Of a DNA stretch of 64,000 bases, positions 44,693-53,802 are shown one piece after another. The DNA comes from Pseudomonas sp. ICMP 561. GTDB lineage: Bacteria; Pseudomonadota; Gammaproteobacteria; Pseudomonadales; Pseudomonadaceae. Every line of letters starts with the position of its first letter. Position 1 is the stretch's first letter. The stretch covers positions 124,001 through 188,000 of the forward strand of contig NZ_LKBT01000012.1 in assembly GCF_002699985.1 (NCBI RefSeq), given 5' to 3'. Under the pieces are notes generated by a model, which saw nothing but the letters and a program-made list of their open reading frames with translations, was not told where the DNA came from and searched no databases. A program made the position numbers and the translations under genes.

Positions 44693-46039
44693 TTAGCCTT
44701 CCTTGCCAGCGCGAAGGGCCTGCCAACTGATGACCGAACTCACCCCAAGCCGTGTGAGAATTTTGGGGGGCAGCTTGCTGGGGCCGGGCGTGTTGCTGAA
44801 GTCATCCAGGAATCTGGACTTCATGCCGGTCGCCAACTCAGCCGCCATGACGCCAGCCAGCGTGCTTTTAACCGTTCCGAGGCCGTTTTCGCAACATGCT
44901 GAATACAGGTTTTCTTCTATTTCCCCGAATGCCGGCGCGCTGTTGCGGCTCAAGCAAAGACGGCCCGCCCAACTGAATTCCAGCGGTGTTGACTTCAATT
45001 CCGGGAAGCGCGCGTCCAGGGAGTGTCGTTGTTCCCGGGCGACGTCTGCTACGCGCTGAGGCGTCACTTGAATGCTCGGGTCATAGGTAAATTTGGTTCG
45101 GATCACGATCCGTGAAAGTCCATCCACCGTGATCTTGCGAACCGTAGCGCCCATTGGGTCGGCCGGTAGAAGAGCCCAGCATTCGCGCCCTGTCACCGGT
45201 CTCTTGAATTGATCATGGTGGTAACCCGCGGTCATCGAGGCATACGTGAACACATGCAGCAAGCGTCCCTGAAAATGTCCGAAGTCTTCGATGTGCCCGT
45301 TGACGGCAAGAATGACCTTGGGCGCCGTCACCACCCCCCCATGAGAGCGCGCCATCCAGTCATTCCCTGATCGGGACAGTTCGACGATAGGGGAGCGTTC
45401 GTACAGGCTGATGTTTTCAGCCAGTCCGGCTGCCAGATCCCGGATGTACTGCGCCGGCTGGATCATCACTGCGCCGGGTGTATAAAGCCCGCCGTGATAG
45501 TAGCTGGAGCCGGTGATGTCGCGCATTTGCGCGGCATCGAGCAGCTCGTAGTGCTCGCCAATGCCTTTGAGCGATGCGGCGTAATTGGCGTTCAGCCTTC
45601 CGCCGCGTTCTGTGGCGGCGGCGTTGATCTTGCCCGAGGGATCAAAGGTTTCGCTGGCCATGCCGTAGTCGCGGGCAGCCTGCGCGGCAAAATCGATGGC
45701 GAAGCGGTTTTGGGAAATTTCCCGTGCCGTTGCCGATTCGCCAGCCACCGAGTACTCCCCGGAGGAAAGGCTGTGGGGCACATCGATCATGAACCCGGAG
45801 TTTCGCCCAGCTGGTCCAGTGGCAATCTCGTGAGCGTCGACGACCACGATGCGATCCTTGGGTCGTAGCTGGGTTAGCCGACGTGCCGCGGAGAGACCGG
45901 CGAAACCGGCCCCGATGATCAGCCAGTCTGCCGTCACGCTCCCATCAAGCACTTGCACAGGAGTAGCCCGCCTGGAAATAGCCTCCCAACCCGAAACACC
46001 GGTATCTACCGGCAAGCGTTTGATGGAATGTGTGCTCAT
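44693..46039 (-). CDS. FAD-dependent amine/amino acid oxidoreductase (PuuB/OrdL, DAO family)
   Basis: A 448-residue flavoenzyme of the DAO family (D-amino acid oxidase-like, PuuB/OrdL branch), which oxidises secondary or N-alkyl amines or gamma-glutamylputrescine. The FAD dinucleotide fold is ADWLIIGAGFAGLSAARRL followed by IVVVDAHEIATGPAGRNSGF. The substrate domain has AVNGHIEDFGHF, IVIRTKFTYDP and FSWAGRLCLSRNSAPAFG, and ends GLGTVKSTLAGVMAAELA. It is the last gene of the dapA-like/aldh/FAD operon; its ATG overlaps the aldehyde dehydrogenase stop by four bases. In hydroxyproline and N-methyl amino acid pathways such enzymes demethylate or dehydrogenate; here the exact step is inference. Confidence 0.88.
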   Translation of the reverse strand: MSTHSIKRLPVDTGVSGWEAISRRATPVQVLDGSVTADWLIIGAGFAGLSAARRLTQLRPKDRIVVVDAHEIATGPAGRNSGFMIDVPHSLSSGEYSVAGESATAREISQNRFAIDFAAQAARDYGMASETFDPSGKINAAATERGGRLNANYAASLKGIGEHYELLDAAQMRDITGSSYYHGGLYTPGAVMIQPAQYIRDLAAGLAENISLYERSPIVELSRSGNDWMARSHGGVVTAPKVILAVNGHIEDFGHFQGRLLHVFTYASMTAGYHHDQFKRPVTGRECWALLPADPMGATVRKITVDGLSRIVIRTKFTYDPSIQVTPQRVADVAREQRHSLDARFPELKSTPLEFSWAGRLCLSRNSAPAFGEIEENLYSACCENGLGTVKSTLAGVMAAELATGMKSRFLDDFSNTPGPSKLPPKILTRLGVSSVISWQALRAGKEG

Positions 46040-47553
46040 TTTACGGTCTCATCAACCGACCGATCAGACACATCGATCCAGATGGTTTTGATTTCGGTGT
46101 ACTGGTCGTGGGCGAAAACCGATTTGTCGCGACCACCGAAGCCTGACTCTTTGTAGCCGCCAAACGGGGTAGAGGCATCGCCCTCACCGAAGCAGTTGAC
46201 GGTGACAATACCTGCACGGATTTCACGGGAAAGCTTTATCGCCTTGCGCAAGCTACCGGTGTAAACCGAGGCCGCCAGGCCGTATACCGTGTCGTTAGCC
46301 AGAGCAATCGCTTCAGAGATCGTATTGAAGGTAGTGACTGACAACACCGGCCCGAAAATTTCCTCCTGAAACAGTCGGCTGTCCCGTTCCACGCCGTCTA
46401 CCACAGTCAACTGGACGAACGCGCCATCCTGAGTATCACCGCCGTAGACGATGTCCAGATTGGCAGCGCTGGCGTAGTCCAGGTAAGACTTCACCTTGTC
46501 GAAATGGTCGCTGCTGACCAATGCCCCAACCCGGTTTTGAGGATCCAGGGGGTCACCCATTTTCCACTCGCGTATGTAGGCACCCATACGTTCTAGCAAT
46601 TGGTCTTTGACCGAGGCGTGAACCAGCAGTCGTGACGTCGCCGAGCAGTTTTCGCCCATGTTCCAGAACGCACCATTGACCACCTGTTCGGCCACCAGGT
46701 CCAGGTCTTCAGCATCGTCCATGACGACCGCAGGGTTCTTGCCGCCGCACTCAAGCACCACGCGTTTGAGGTTTGAATCGGCCGAGTAATGCAGGAAGCG
46801 CCGACCGGTCGCGGTGGAGCCGGTGAAGCTGACCATATCGACATCTTTGTGCAGGCCGATAGGCTCACCGACGTCTTTGCCGGTGCCTGTCACGATATTG
46901 AGCACGCCTGCAGGCACACCCGCTTCGAATGCCAGTTCGGCCACGCGCAAAGTGGTCAGGCTGGTCTGTTCGGCGGGCTTTACGATCACCGAGCAACCGG
47001 CGGCCAGTGCCGGGCCGATCTTCCAGGCGAGCATCAACAGCGGGAAGTTCCACGGCAGCACGCAGCCCACCACACCGATAGGCTCGCGCACCACCATGGT
47101 CAGCGCGTCGTTGCCCACCGGGGCCGTGTTGTCATACAGCTTGTCGATCAATTCGGCGTGCCAGCGCAAGGTATGAATGGTGTCGGGCACATCCACCAGT
47201 TGGCATTCACGTACCGGCTTGCCGCTGTCCAGGCTTTCCAGTACGGCCAGTTCGTGGCGATTGTTTTCGAGCAGACGCGCGAACTTCAACAACACGGCTT
47301 TCCGGTCGCCGGGCGCAAGCAGCCTCCAGCGTCCATCATCGAATGCTTCTTTGGCTTTGCTGACCGCAATGTCCACATCCTCAGCCGTGCAGGCCGCCAG
47401 ATCGGTGAGAAACTCGCCCGTTGCCGGGTTGGTCGTCGCCAGCGTGTTGCCAGAAACGGAAGGCTTGAATGCACCGTTGATGAACGCGTTCGATGGAAAT
47501 GAAATCGATTGTGCGATAGCGGCATATTCATCCGCGGTAAGAAGGTCACGCAT
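46036..47553 (-). CDS. NAD(P)-dependent aldehyde dehydrogenase
   Basis: 505-residue ALDH-superfamily enzyme. The cofactor region is GCVLPWNFPLLMLAWKIGPALAAGCS and FTGSTATGRRFL. The general base Glu lies in VVLECGGKNPAVV and the catalytic Cys in NMGENCSATSRL; EEIFGPVLSV and PFGGYKESGFGGRD follow. It resembles gamma-glutamyl-gamma-aminobutyraldehyde (PuuC) and betaine-aldehyde-type enzymes. ATG at 47553 has CAGGAG seven bases upstream and overlaps the end of the dapA-like gene. Its partner order suggests it oxidises an aldehyde made by the FAD enzyme or the lyase. Confidence 0.92.
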   Translation of the reverse strand: MRDLLTADEYAAIAQSISFPSNAFINGAFKPSVSGNTLATTNPATGEFLTDLAACTAEDVDIAVSKAKEAFDDGRWRLLAPGDRKAVLLKFARLLENNRHELAVLESLDSGKPVRECQLVDVPDTIHTLRWHAELIDKLYDNTAPVGNDALTMVVREPIGVVGCVLPWNFPLLMLAWKIGPALAAGCSVIVKPAEQTSLTTLRVAELAFEAGVPAGVLNIVTGTGKDVGEPIGLHKDVDMVSFTGSTATGRRFLHYSADSNLKRVVLECGGKNPAVVMDDAEDLDLVAEQVVNGAFWNMGENCSATSRLLVHASVKDQLLERMGAYIREWKMGDPLDPQNRVGALVSSDHFDKVKSYLDYASAANLDIVYGGDTQDGAFVQLTVVDGVERDSRLFQEEIFGPVLSVTTFNTISEAIALANDTVYGLAASVYTGSLRKAIKLSREIRAGIVTVNCFGEGDASTPFGGYKESGFGGRDKSVFAHDQYTEIKTIWIDVSDRSVDETVK

Positions 47554-48457
47554 GGCTGGCTCCTGATGTGATGTGTGCAACGGTACGCTTCACGTTGGCG
47601 ATAACGGTTTGGAGGCTACGTTTGTCTTCGCCATTCAGAGGCCGCAAAGGCGCGCGAACATCTCCGACTTTCAGGCCGTTCAATTCACAACCAAATTTGA
47701 TGCATTGCACGAACTTGCCGCCATCCAGCGCATTCATCAGCGGTATCATGGCCGACATGATCTGCCGACCCTTGTCGAAGTTCTTCTCGACCACGCAGGC
47801 TTCATACAGCGCCACATGCTCCCGGGGCAGAAAGTTTGAACCGGCGCATACCCAACTTCTTGCGCCCCAGGCGAAAAATTCCAGTGCCTGATCATCCCAG
47901 CCGCAGGACAGTGCGATATGCGGGAATTCACGGGCGAGTAAATGCACCCGGCTCATGTCCCCCGAACTTTCCTTGATGGCCACCACGTTTTTTGATTTGC
48001 CCACGCGAGCCAGGTAGTCCTCGTTCATCTGTACGCACATGCGCCCCGGGTAGTTGTACAACATGATCGGCATGTTGGCGGCCCGATCGATGGTCAACGC
48101 GTGAATGGCGTTTTCCTGATCGGTCGGCAATGCGTAGGGGGGAGTGGTGACCAGAATCGCGTCGGCCTTGATTGCTTTGGCGTCCTTGGCAAACAGCACG
48201 GCATCTTCGGTACGAATGGCACCTGTACCAATAATCAACTGAACACGGGAACCAATAACTTCTTTGGCGCGGGCCGCAAGTTTCAGACGTTCCTCGGCGG
48301 TCTGCGCATAATATTCGCCTGTCGAGCCGCCAATAATAATGCCATGCACTCTGGCTTCGATAAGCGACTCCAGAACTTCCGGAAAAACAGCCCAGTCAAT
48401 TTCGCCATCGGCTGTGTGCGGTGTTACCGCAGGCGTATAAATACCTTCGAATCTCAA
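47546..48457 (-). CDS. Dihydrodipicolinate synthase/N-acetylneuraminate lyase family protein
   Basis: A 303-residue class I aldolase-fold enzyme. It has the GGSTGEYYAQT loop at 43-53, catalytic Tyr136 in LYNYPGR and the Schiff-base Lys162 in VVAIKESSGD. The fold serves aldolases, lyases and also deaminase-hydratases such as Delta1-pyrroline-4-hydroxy-2-carboxylate deaminase. It is not the lysine-pathway DapA by context. The start is TTG at 48457, with GGAG eight bases upstream. First gene of the three-gene overlapping operon with the ALDH and FAD enzyme. Confidence 0.9.
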   Translation of the reverse strand: MRFEGIYTPAVTPHTADGEIDWAVFPEVLESLIEARVHGIIIGGSTGEYYAQTAEERLKLAARAKEVIGSRVQLIIGTGAIRTEDAVLFAKDAKAIKADAILVTTPPYALPTDQENAIHALTIDRAANMPIMLYNYPGRMCVQMNEDYLARVGKSKNVVAIKESSGDMSRVHLLAREFPHIALSCGWDDQALEFFAWGARSWVCAGSNFLPREHVALYEACVVEKNFDKGRQIMSAMIPLMNALDGGKFVQCIKFGCELNGLKVGDVRAPLRPLNGEDKRSLQTVIANVKRTVAHITSGASHA

Positions 48458-48670
48458 GAGGATTACTCCGAATAGTCATGGCCGGAAGAGCAATAAACGC
48501 GCGCGTTGTATTACTGCTGACGCGTTAAAGTTCCAGATTGTTGTAATGGCGCAGAGTTAAGAGGTGACTCAATAATGCCCTCTGAATATAAGGTCATCCT
48601 GAGTAGTTATTTATTATTGTCAGTCTTTCGGACAAGGCTGGCGGCGACTGTCTTAATCACCGCCATACTG

Positions 48671-49921
48671 TTATCCCACCGACTTCAGTTTTAGGGGAGC
48701 GGTGCCGCTGTCATCTTTAAGTCTGTCGAGCATGATGTCGCAGTACCAGTCGTCAAACTGACAGACGCCATTTTCGGCCTTCGAAGAAAAGGGGCCGGGT
48801 TCATAAGCCGGGGAGTTAACACCTACTTGTGCGCCTTCAACCAGCGTGCGGTCCTGATCATTGGTGGCAAGCCAGACTTTGGTCAGGCGCTCAAGGTCGT
48901 AGTCGACGCCTTCCTGAGCGGTCTTCTTGACGATCCATTTAGTGGTCACCAGTGTTTCGTTTGGGCCAATTGGCAGGACGCGGAAACTCAGCGCGTGATC
49001 GCCCAGGAAATGATTCCAGGTGGACGGATAGTTGAAATACAGCAGCGCACCTATGTCTGCTTCGCCACTGTTGTCCAGCCTGCCAGCGACTGCTGGTTTG
49101 CCATCCATGGTGTAGCTGACTGCACCGGATGACAGAGGGATTCGGGTAATGCGGAAGCGCCCGTCCTTATCCATGACCAGTTGGCTGGGCATGCCTGCGG
49201 CTTCGCAGCGGTCCCAATGAGCTTTTAGCTCCGGGTCATCACTGCCGCCGACGCCTGCTACCGACAGGTTTTCCACGAAGGAATTCATCAGTTCGGGGTG
49301 GGTGCCGTCGCAGTGATAGCATTCGCGATTGTTTTCGAAGACCAGCTTCCAGTTGCCTTTTTCAATCAGGTTCGATTCGAAAGCGACCTTGCAGTCTTCC
49401 AGCAGATGAGGTGCGAGGAAGGGGGTCACTGCTTCCCGGAATGTGGAGAAATCAGGGGCGAGATCAGCTACACAGACATAGATGTAGGTGTTGACGATTT
49501 CACAATGCACTGGCTTGAGGTTGTACTGAGACTTGTCGAAATCGTCACCCATATTGCCTGCGAACAGCAGCCGACCGTCCAGCTCAAAAGTCCACTTGTG
49601 GTAAGGGCACACCAGCTTGGCGACTTTGCCTTTCGCCTCGGGACAAACCTTTGAACCCCGGTGCCGACAGGCGTTGTGGAACGCGCGAATCTCTCCATCC
49701 GCACCACGTACCACTGCAACCGGATACTGGCCAACCTGCAGTGAAAGATACTGCCCGGATTTTTCCAGTTCAAAGGTGTGGCCTGCGAAAATCCAGTCCT
49801 TGTGCCACAGCTGTTCAAGGTCTTGTTGATAGACATCCGGATCGCTGTAAAGCGCCCCTGGAAGTGCGTGTCGGGGTTTGCGTTGTGCAATAAGCTGAGA
49901 AACGGCTGATCTGATATTCAC
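48671..49921 (-). CDS. Rieske non-heme iron oxygenase, stachydrine/glycine-betaine demethylase-like
   Basis: A 416-residue oxygenase alpha subunit. The Rieske 2Fe-2S site is C85-R-H87 and C105-P-Y-H108. The mononuclear iron domain has NNRECYHCDGTHPELM with H203 and H208. This ring-hydroxylating subfamily includes GbcA (glycine betaine) and Stc2 (stachydrine), which oxidatively N-demethylate betaines, releasing formaldehyde. No reductase gene (GbcB-like) is next to it; electrons must come from a partner elsewhere. The start is GTG at 49921, ten bases after GGAG. About 210 bases separate it from the dapA-like gene. Confidence 0.88.
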   Translation of the reverse strand: MNIRSAVSQLIAQRKPRHALPGALYSDPDVYQQDLEQLWHKDWIFAGHTFELEKSGQYLSLQVGQYPVAVVRGADGEIRAFHNACRHRGSKVCPEAKGKVAKLVCPYHKWTFELDGRLLFAGNMGDDFDKSQYNLKPVHCEIVNTYIYVCVADLAPDFSTFREAVTPFLAPHLLEDCKVAFESNLIEKGNWKLVFENNRECYHCDGTHPELMNSFVENLSVAGVGGSDDPELKAHWDRCEAAGMPSQLVMDKDGRFRITRIPLSSGAVSYTMDGKPAVAGRLDNSGEADIGALLYFNYPSTWNHFLGDHALSFRVLPIGPNETLVTTKWIVKKTAQEGVDYDLERLTKVWLATNDQDRTLVEGAQVGVNSPAYEPGPFSSKAENGVCQFDDWYCDIMLDRLKDDSGTAPLKLKSVG

Positions 49922-50304
49922 GTCCCACGCACTCCATTCGCTTCAGGCGCTGCTGTCCGGTAAGAAAGCAGCTGCCGATCATTATGGGTTCGAACCTCTG
50001 TATTGACCGTCACTTGAAGTTTTCAATGATGACGCGATGATCCTGACAAGCATCTGTAAACGGCCAACCGTTAGTTCTCCCGGCTTTTGTGAAGGTTACG
50101 TGTACAAATCGACGTTCAACAAGAAACTTTTAGGTCAGGCAATGCATAAACAAATGTTATCAATTGCGAGAGGAGGACGGGAAAACAGGGCAGGGGAAGT
50201 GTGCGAAGCGCAGAGTGTCGCAGGCATATTTCAACGCCCTGACCGTGAGACGTCAGGGGTGATTGGCTTTATCACGGAGGGTGACGGGCTGATTAAAAGG
50301 TTTG
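49922..50304 (-). other. Region upstream of the Rieske gene, with a small palindrome
   Basis: About 380 bases between the Rieske start and the lysR stop, likely holding the Rieske promoter. AACGG-CCAA-CCGTT at 50059-50072 is a perfect small palindrome and a possible regulator site. No gene seen. Confidence 0.4.
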
Positions 50305-51258
50305 TTACGTGAAATAGGCGAGCAGCCAGTCGCGCAATTTGCAGCACGCCCGGTCATTGGCCCGGTCTTCCCTGAACGCGAGGTAGTGTTGCGAATCCTT
50401 GTGGACCACTTCTTTCTGGATAGGGCGAACCAGTGCGCCGCTTTCAATCGATTCGGCTACCAGATGGCTCCAGCCAAGCGCGACGCCCTGATTGGCCAGC
50501 GCCATATTGATCACCACGTTGTAGTCATTGGCACTAAAGACGTGAGGCCGGTCGTGCGGGCGTTTTTCTATATCGGTATCGTGAAAGGCAAGCCAGACGC
50601 CCCAATCGACATGTTCAGCCACTTGCGAACGCCCGTAGGGGCTCAAGTTGAGCAGCGCACTGTCGCGCAAGCCTTCAAGAGTCGCGAGTTCCGGATGCTC
50701 ATCGCGATACTGCGGCGTGCACACGGGGAATATCACGTCGTGAAACAGCGGGTAGTTGCGGTAACCGCTCTGCACGCTGGCGAATTTGGTGATGAAGATA
50801 TCGGGCGTGACGCCAGGCTCCATCGAAAGAAAATTTTGTGTGCTAATCAGATTGAGGTCGATGTCCTGGTTCTGACTGAAGAAGCCCGGCAGTTTCGGTG
50901 AAAGCCACAGCGCAGCAAACGCCGCAGAGCAACACAGGGTCAGCTCTGACTTACCGGCCCTGTAAGCGCCGACCCGTTTGGCGGCCTGAGAGATGTTGAC
51001 GAAGGACAACTGCGCTGCATCGAAAAACGCAGAACCGGCCTCGGTCAGCTCGACGGCTCTGCCGACCCTTCTGAACAGCTCAACGCCCAGATACGCTTCC
51101 AGCTCGCGAATCTGCCTGCTGATAGCTGCCTGAGTGACGCAAAGCGCTTCAGCCGCTCGGGTGAAGCTCTGGTATTTCGCGGCTGCTACGAAAGACTTCA
51201 CTGCTTTGAGCGACGGCATCTTTAATAACGTGTTGTCGGGGTCGATGTGCTTAACCAT
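50305..51258 (-). CDS. LysR-family regulator of the betaine-like cluster
   Basis: A 317-residue activator of the LysR family (GcvA-like). The helix-turn-helix is SFVAAAKYQSFTRAAEALCV followed by TQAAISRQIRELEAYLGVELF. The effector domain includes FFSQNQDIDLNLISTQ and ANQGVALGWSHLV. It is divergent from the proV-like transporter gene with about 430 bases between, including a palindrome of the LysR type. It probably controls the transporter or the neighbouring catabolic operon. Start ATG at 51258; no clear Shine-Dalgarno. Confidence 0.9.
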   Translation of the reverse strand: MVKHIDPDNTLLKMPSLKAVKSFVAAAKYQSFTRAAEALCVTQAAISRQIRELEAYLGVELFRRVGRAVELTEAGSAFFDAAQLSFVNISQAAKRVGAYRAGKSELTLCCSAAFAALWLSPKLPGFFSQNQDIDLNLISTQNFLSMEPGVTPDIFITKFASVQSGYRNYPLFHDVIFPVCTPQYRDEHPELATLEGLRDSALLNLSPYGRSQVAEHVDWGVWLAFHDTDIEKRPHDRPHVFSANDYNVVINMALANQGVALGWSHLVAESIESGALVRPIQKEVVHKDSQHYLAFREDRANDRACCKLRDWLLAYFT

Positions 51259-51437
51259 AACCTAAGGTATCCATTTTTCTGGAAAACAGGTGTAGAGGGC
51301 TCGTGCCGCGAGGCTGGCGGCCAGTGGCTCGCAGAAGCCTGCACCGCTGATAACCGCCGCTCCTTAGCCTTATGACAGGCGTAGACAGGCGCTGTCCACA
51401 AGGGACCGTCGAGCATGTCGTTTTTGGATAAGCGACG

Positions 51438-51460
51438 ATCAATAACCTGACGTTATTGAT
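51438..51460. promoter_or_regulatory. LysR-type operator palindrome between lysR and proV-like genes
   Basis: ATCAATAAC and GTTATTGAT are perfect 9-bp arms separated by CTGAC. The central T-N11-A spacing matches the classic LysR binding motif. The site lies in the divergent promoter region, so the adjacent regulator is the obvious candidate. Confidence 0.7.
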
Positions 51461-51574
51461 TGACTGGACGAAATGTTGTTAGACGTTACAGGGCTAAGGT
51501 AATAACTTTGTCATCAAGGCTCTCGTCTCACTCAGAAGCCACTGACAACTAAATAATAATAAGAGGATTCAAAA

Positions 51575-51631
51575 ATGTCTCATTTCTCTCGTTCAAACGT
51601 TCTTCTGCTGCCATAACAAGTTCATTCTGAT
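51575..51631 (+). other. Tiny ORF in the transporter leader
   Basis: AGAGGA is followed by ATG at 51575 and an 18-codon frame ([18 protein letters not shown]) ending at 51631. It lies about 60 bases ahead of the proV-like gene. A leader peptide is conceivable, but nothing beyond the ribosome site supports it. Confidence 0.25.
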
Positions 51632-51689
51632 CGGTGATAGCCCGGGCTATTCGCCGAGCCTTTTAAAGCACTCGCGGAAGGAAGGGATT

Positions 51690-52727
51690 ATGAGTCATGG
51701 TGACGAAATACTCTCGGTCAAGCATATTTATAAAGTCTTTGGTACCCAGCCAAAAGTAGCAATGGATATGCTAAAGGGCGGTGCGGATAAAAATGAAATC
51801 TTCAATAAGACCGGGCAAGTCGTTGGTGTATTCGACGCAACGTTTTCGGTTAAGCGTGGCGAGATTTTTGTCATCATGGGCTTGTCGGGTTCCGGCAAGT
51901 CGACCATGGTTCGTTTGTTCAATCGTTTGATCGAACCCACGTCAGGCACTATCCATCTCAACGGCAAGGAAATCACGGGGCTGTCCGATGCGGCGCTTCT
52001 GAATGTGCGTCGCAAGGAAATGAGCATGGTCTTCCAGTCGTTCGCGCTCATGCCGCACATGAGCGTGATCGACAATGCTGCGTTCGGTCTTGAAGTGTCC
52101 GGCATCGATGAAAAAGAGCGCCACGACCGCGCCCGTAAAGCGCTGGAGCAGGTGGGGCTGACCGGGCATGAATACAGCTATCCGCACCAATTGTCTGGCG
52201 GTATGCAGCAGCGAGTCGGCCTGGCTCGCGCCTTGGCCAATGACCCGGCGATCCTGCTCATGGACGAGGCATTTTCAGCGCTGGATCCGCTCATCCGCCA
52301 TGAGATGCAGGGCGAGCTTATCCGCCTGCAGGCTGAGCAGCACCGGACCATTATTTTTATCTCCCATGACATCGAGGAGGCCATTCGTATCGGCCATCGC
52401 ATCGCGATCATGGAAGGCGGGCGCATTGTACAGATCGGCTCACCCCAAGAGCTGCTTTGCAACCCGGTGAACGATTACGTCAGGGCCTTTTTCAAGGGCT
52501 TTGATGCATCGAAGATTCTTCGGGCTGGCGACGTTGCGACCCTCAGCGCAGAACATCCGTACGACGCAGACATATCGCGGCCTACGCTGCATGCTGATAT
52601 TCCGCTGCAAGACATCTTTCACATCGTCGCCAATGCCGTGCACCCCGTCGCCGTTCTGGATGGGCAGGGCGTGTTCAAAGGCACTATTTCCAAGAGCCTT
52701 CTGCTGCAGACAATGAGTCGTCACTGA
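51690..52727 (+). CDS. Quaternary amine (glycine betaine/proline betaine) ABC transporter, ATP-binding protein
   Basis: A 345-residue ATPase of the ProV/OpuAA type. Walker [11 protein letters not shown]-loop [13 protein letters not shown], signature [15 protein letters not shown], Walker [14 protein letters not shown] and switch His in [13 protein letters not shown] FISHDIEEA are present. After it comes a roughly 100-residue C-terminal part with weak CBS character, shorter than full ProV. GGAAGG precedes the ATG. It heads the proVWX-like operon, divergent from the lysR gene. Confidence 0.92.
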   Translation: MSHGDEILSVKHIYKVFGTQPKVAMDMLKGGADKNEIFNKTGQVVGVFDATFSVKRGEIFVIMGLSGSGKSTMVRLFNRLIEPTSGTIHLNGKEITGLSDAALLNVRRKEMSMVFQSFALMPHMSVIDNAAFGLEVSGIDEKERHDRARKALEQVGLTGHEYSYPHQLSGGMQQRVGLARALANDPAILLMDEAFSALDPLIRHEMQGELIRLQAEQHRTIIFISHDIEEAIRIGHRIAIMEGGRIVQIGSPQELLCNPVNDYVRAFFKGFDASKILRAGDVATLSAEHPYDADISRPTLHADIPLQDIFHIVANAVHPVAVLDGQGVFKGTISKSLLLQTMSRH

Positions 52728-52775
52728 CAGTGTCAACCGGGCGAAACATCAGGCTCAGCTACTCAGGTATCCAGC

Positions 52776-53741
52776 ATGTCCGATTTCAGCGTTCTTGATC
52801 CGTTCCAAAGCATCACTATCCCCTTGGGCCAGTGGGTCGAGGTAGTGCTCAACTATCTGGTGCATAACTTCCGTGAAGTGTTTCGATCCATACGATGGCC
52901 CGTGGATCAAATATTGAACGGTATTCAAAGTGGATTGCTATCGATCCCACCGACGATCTTCATCATCTTTGCCACGCTGCTCGGTTGGCAGGTGGGCGGT
53001 AAAAAAGTGGGAGCCCTCTGTTTCGTCACACTCACGCTTCTGGGGCTGATTGGCGTCTGGAATGACGCGATGACGACCCTGGCGTTAGTCCTCACGTCTC
53101 TGGTGTTCTGCGTGGTGATTGGTGTGCCTCTCGGTGTTCTCTGCGCCCGGAGTGATCGCCTGGAAAGAATACTCAGGCCAGGGCTTGATGCGATGCAGAC
53201 ATTACCGGCGTTCGTTTATCTGGTGCCGGTAGTGATGCTGTTCGGGATCGGCAACGTACCAGGCGTTCTGGTCACCATTATCTTCTCGGTTGCGCCGTTG
53301 GTGCGCCTGACCAATCTGGGCATCCGCCAGGTACCCGAAGACAAGGTCGAAGCCGCCCGGGCGTTCGGCTGTACGCCGCGGCAGATGCTACTCAAGGTGC
53401 AATTGCCCCTGGCTGCCCCAACGATCATGGCCGGTTTGAACCAGGCACTGATGCTCTCGCTGTCCATGGTGGTCATCGCCTCCATGATTTCTGTTGGCGG
53501 CCTTGGGTTGATGGTACTTCGCGGTATTGGCCGACTGGACATGGGGCTTGCCACCGTGGGCGGTGTGGGGCTGGTGTTATTGGCAATCTTCCTTGACCGG
53601 TTAACCCAAGCCATGGGTGAGCGCAGTAACAGCGCAGTCAAGGGTGAACGCTGGTACCAGACAGGGCCCGTTGGAATGCTGTTCAAACTTGGAAAAAAGA
53701 CTGAAGCAAAACAGACCGGCGCACCTTTAAAAGACAACTAA
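52776..53741 (+). CDS. Quaternary amine ABC transporter, permease (ProW-like)
   Basis: A 321-residue inner-membrane permease with an extended N-terminus and six or so helices. The BPD_transp_1 signature is [21 protein letters not shown] followed by [21 protein letters not shown]; the upstream [21 protein letters not shown] segment and [21 protein letters not shown] are ProW-like. The polar C-terminal tail is longer than in E. coli. It lies between the ATPase and the binding protein. Confidence 0.92.
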   Translation: MSDFSVLDPFQSITIPLGQWVEVVLNYLVHNFREVFRSIRWPVDQILNGIQSGLLSIPPTIFIIFATLLGWQVGGKKVGALCFVTLTLLGLIGVWNDAMTTLALVLTSLVFCVVIGVPLGVLCARSDRLERILRPGLDAMQTLPAFVYLVPVVMLFGIGNVPGVLVTIIFSVAPLVRLTNLGIRQVPEDKVEAARAFGCTPRQMLLKVQLPLAAPTIMAGLNQALMLSLSMVVIASMISVGGLGLMVLRGIGRLDMGLATVGGVGLVLLAIFLDRLTQAMGERSNSAVKGERWYQTGPVGMLFKLGKKTEAKQTGAPLKDN

Positions 53742-53802
53742 GTGCCGGACGTTAATTGATCGCTGTACGCCTGCCCCTTATCCCCCTGCAAGGTAGATGA
53801 CG

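Noticed and set aside
46789..47502. 237-codon frame antisense to the aldehyde dehydrogenase
   Set aside because: Shadow of an intact enzyme with all catalytic motifs; composition is not protein-like.
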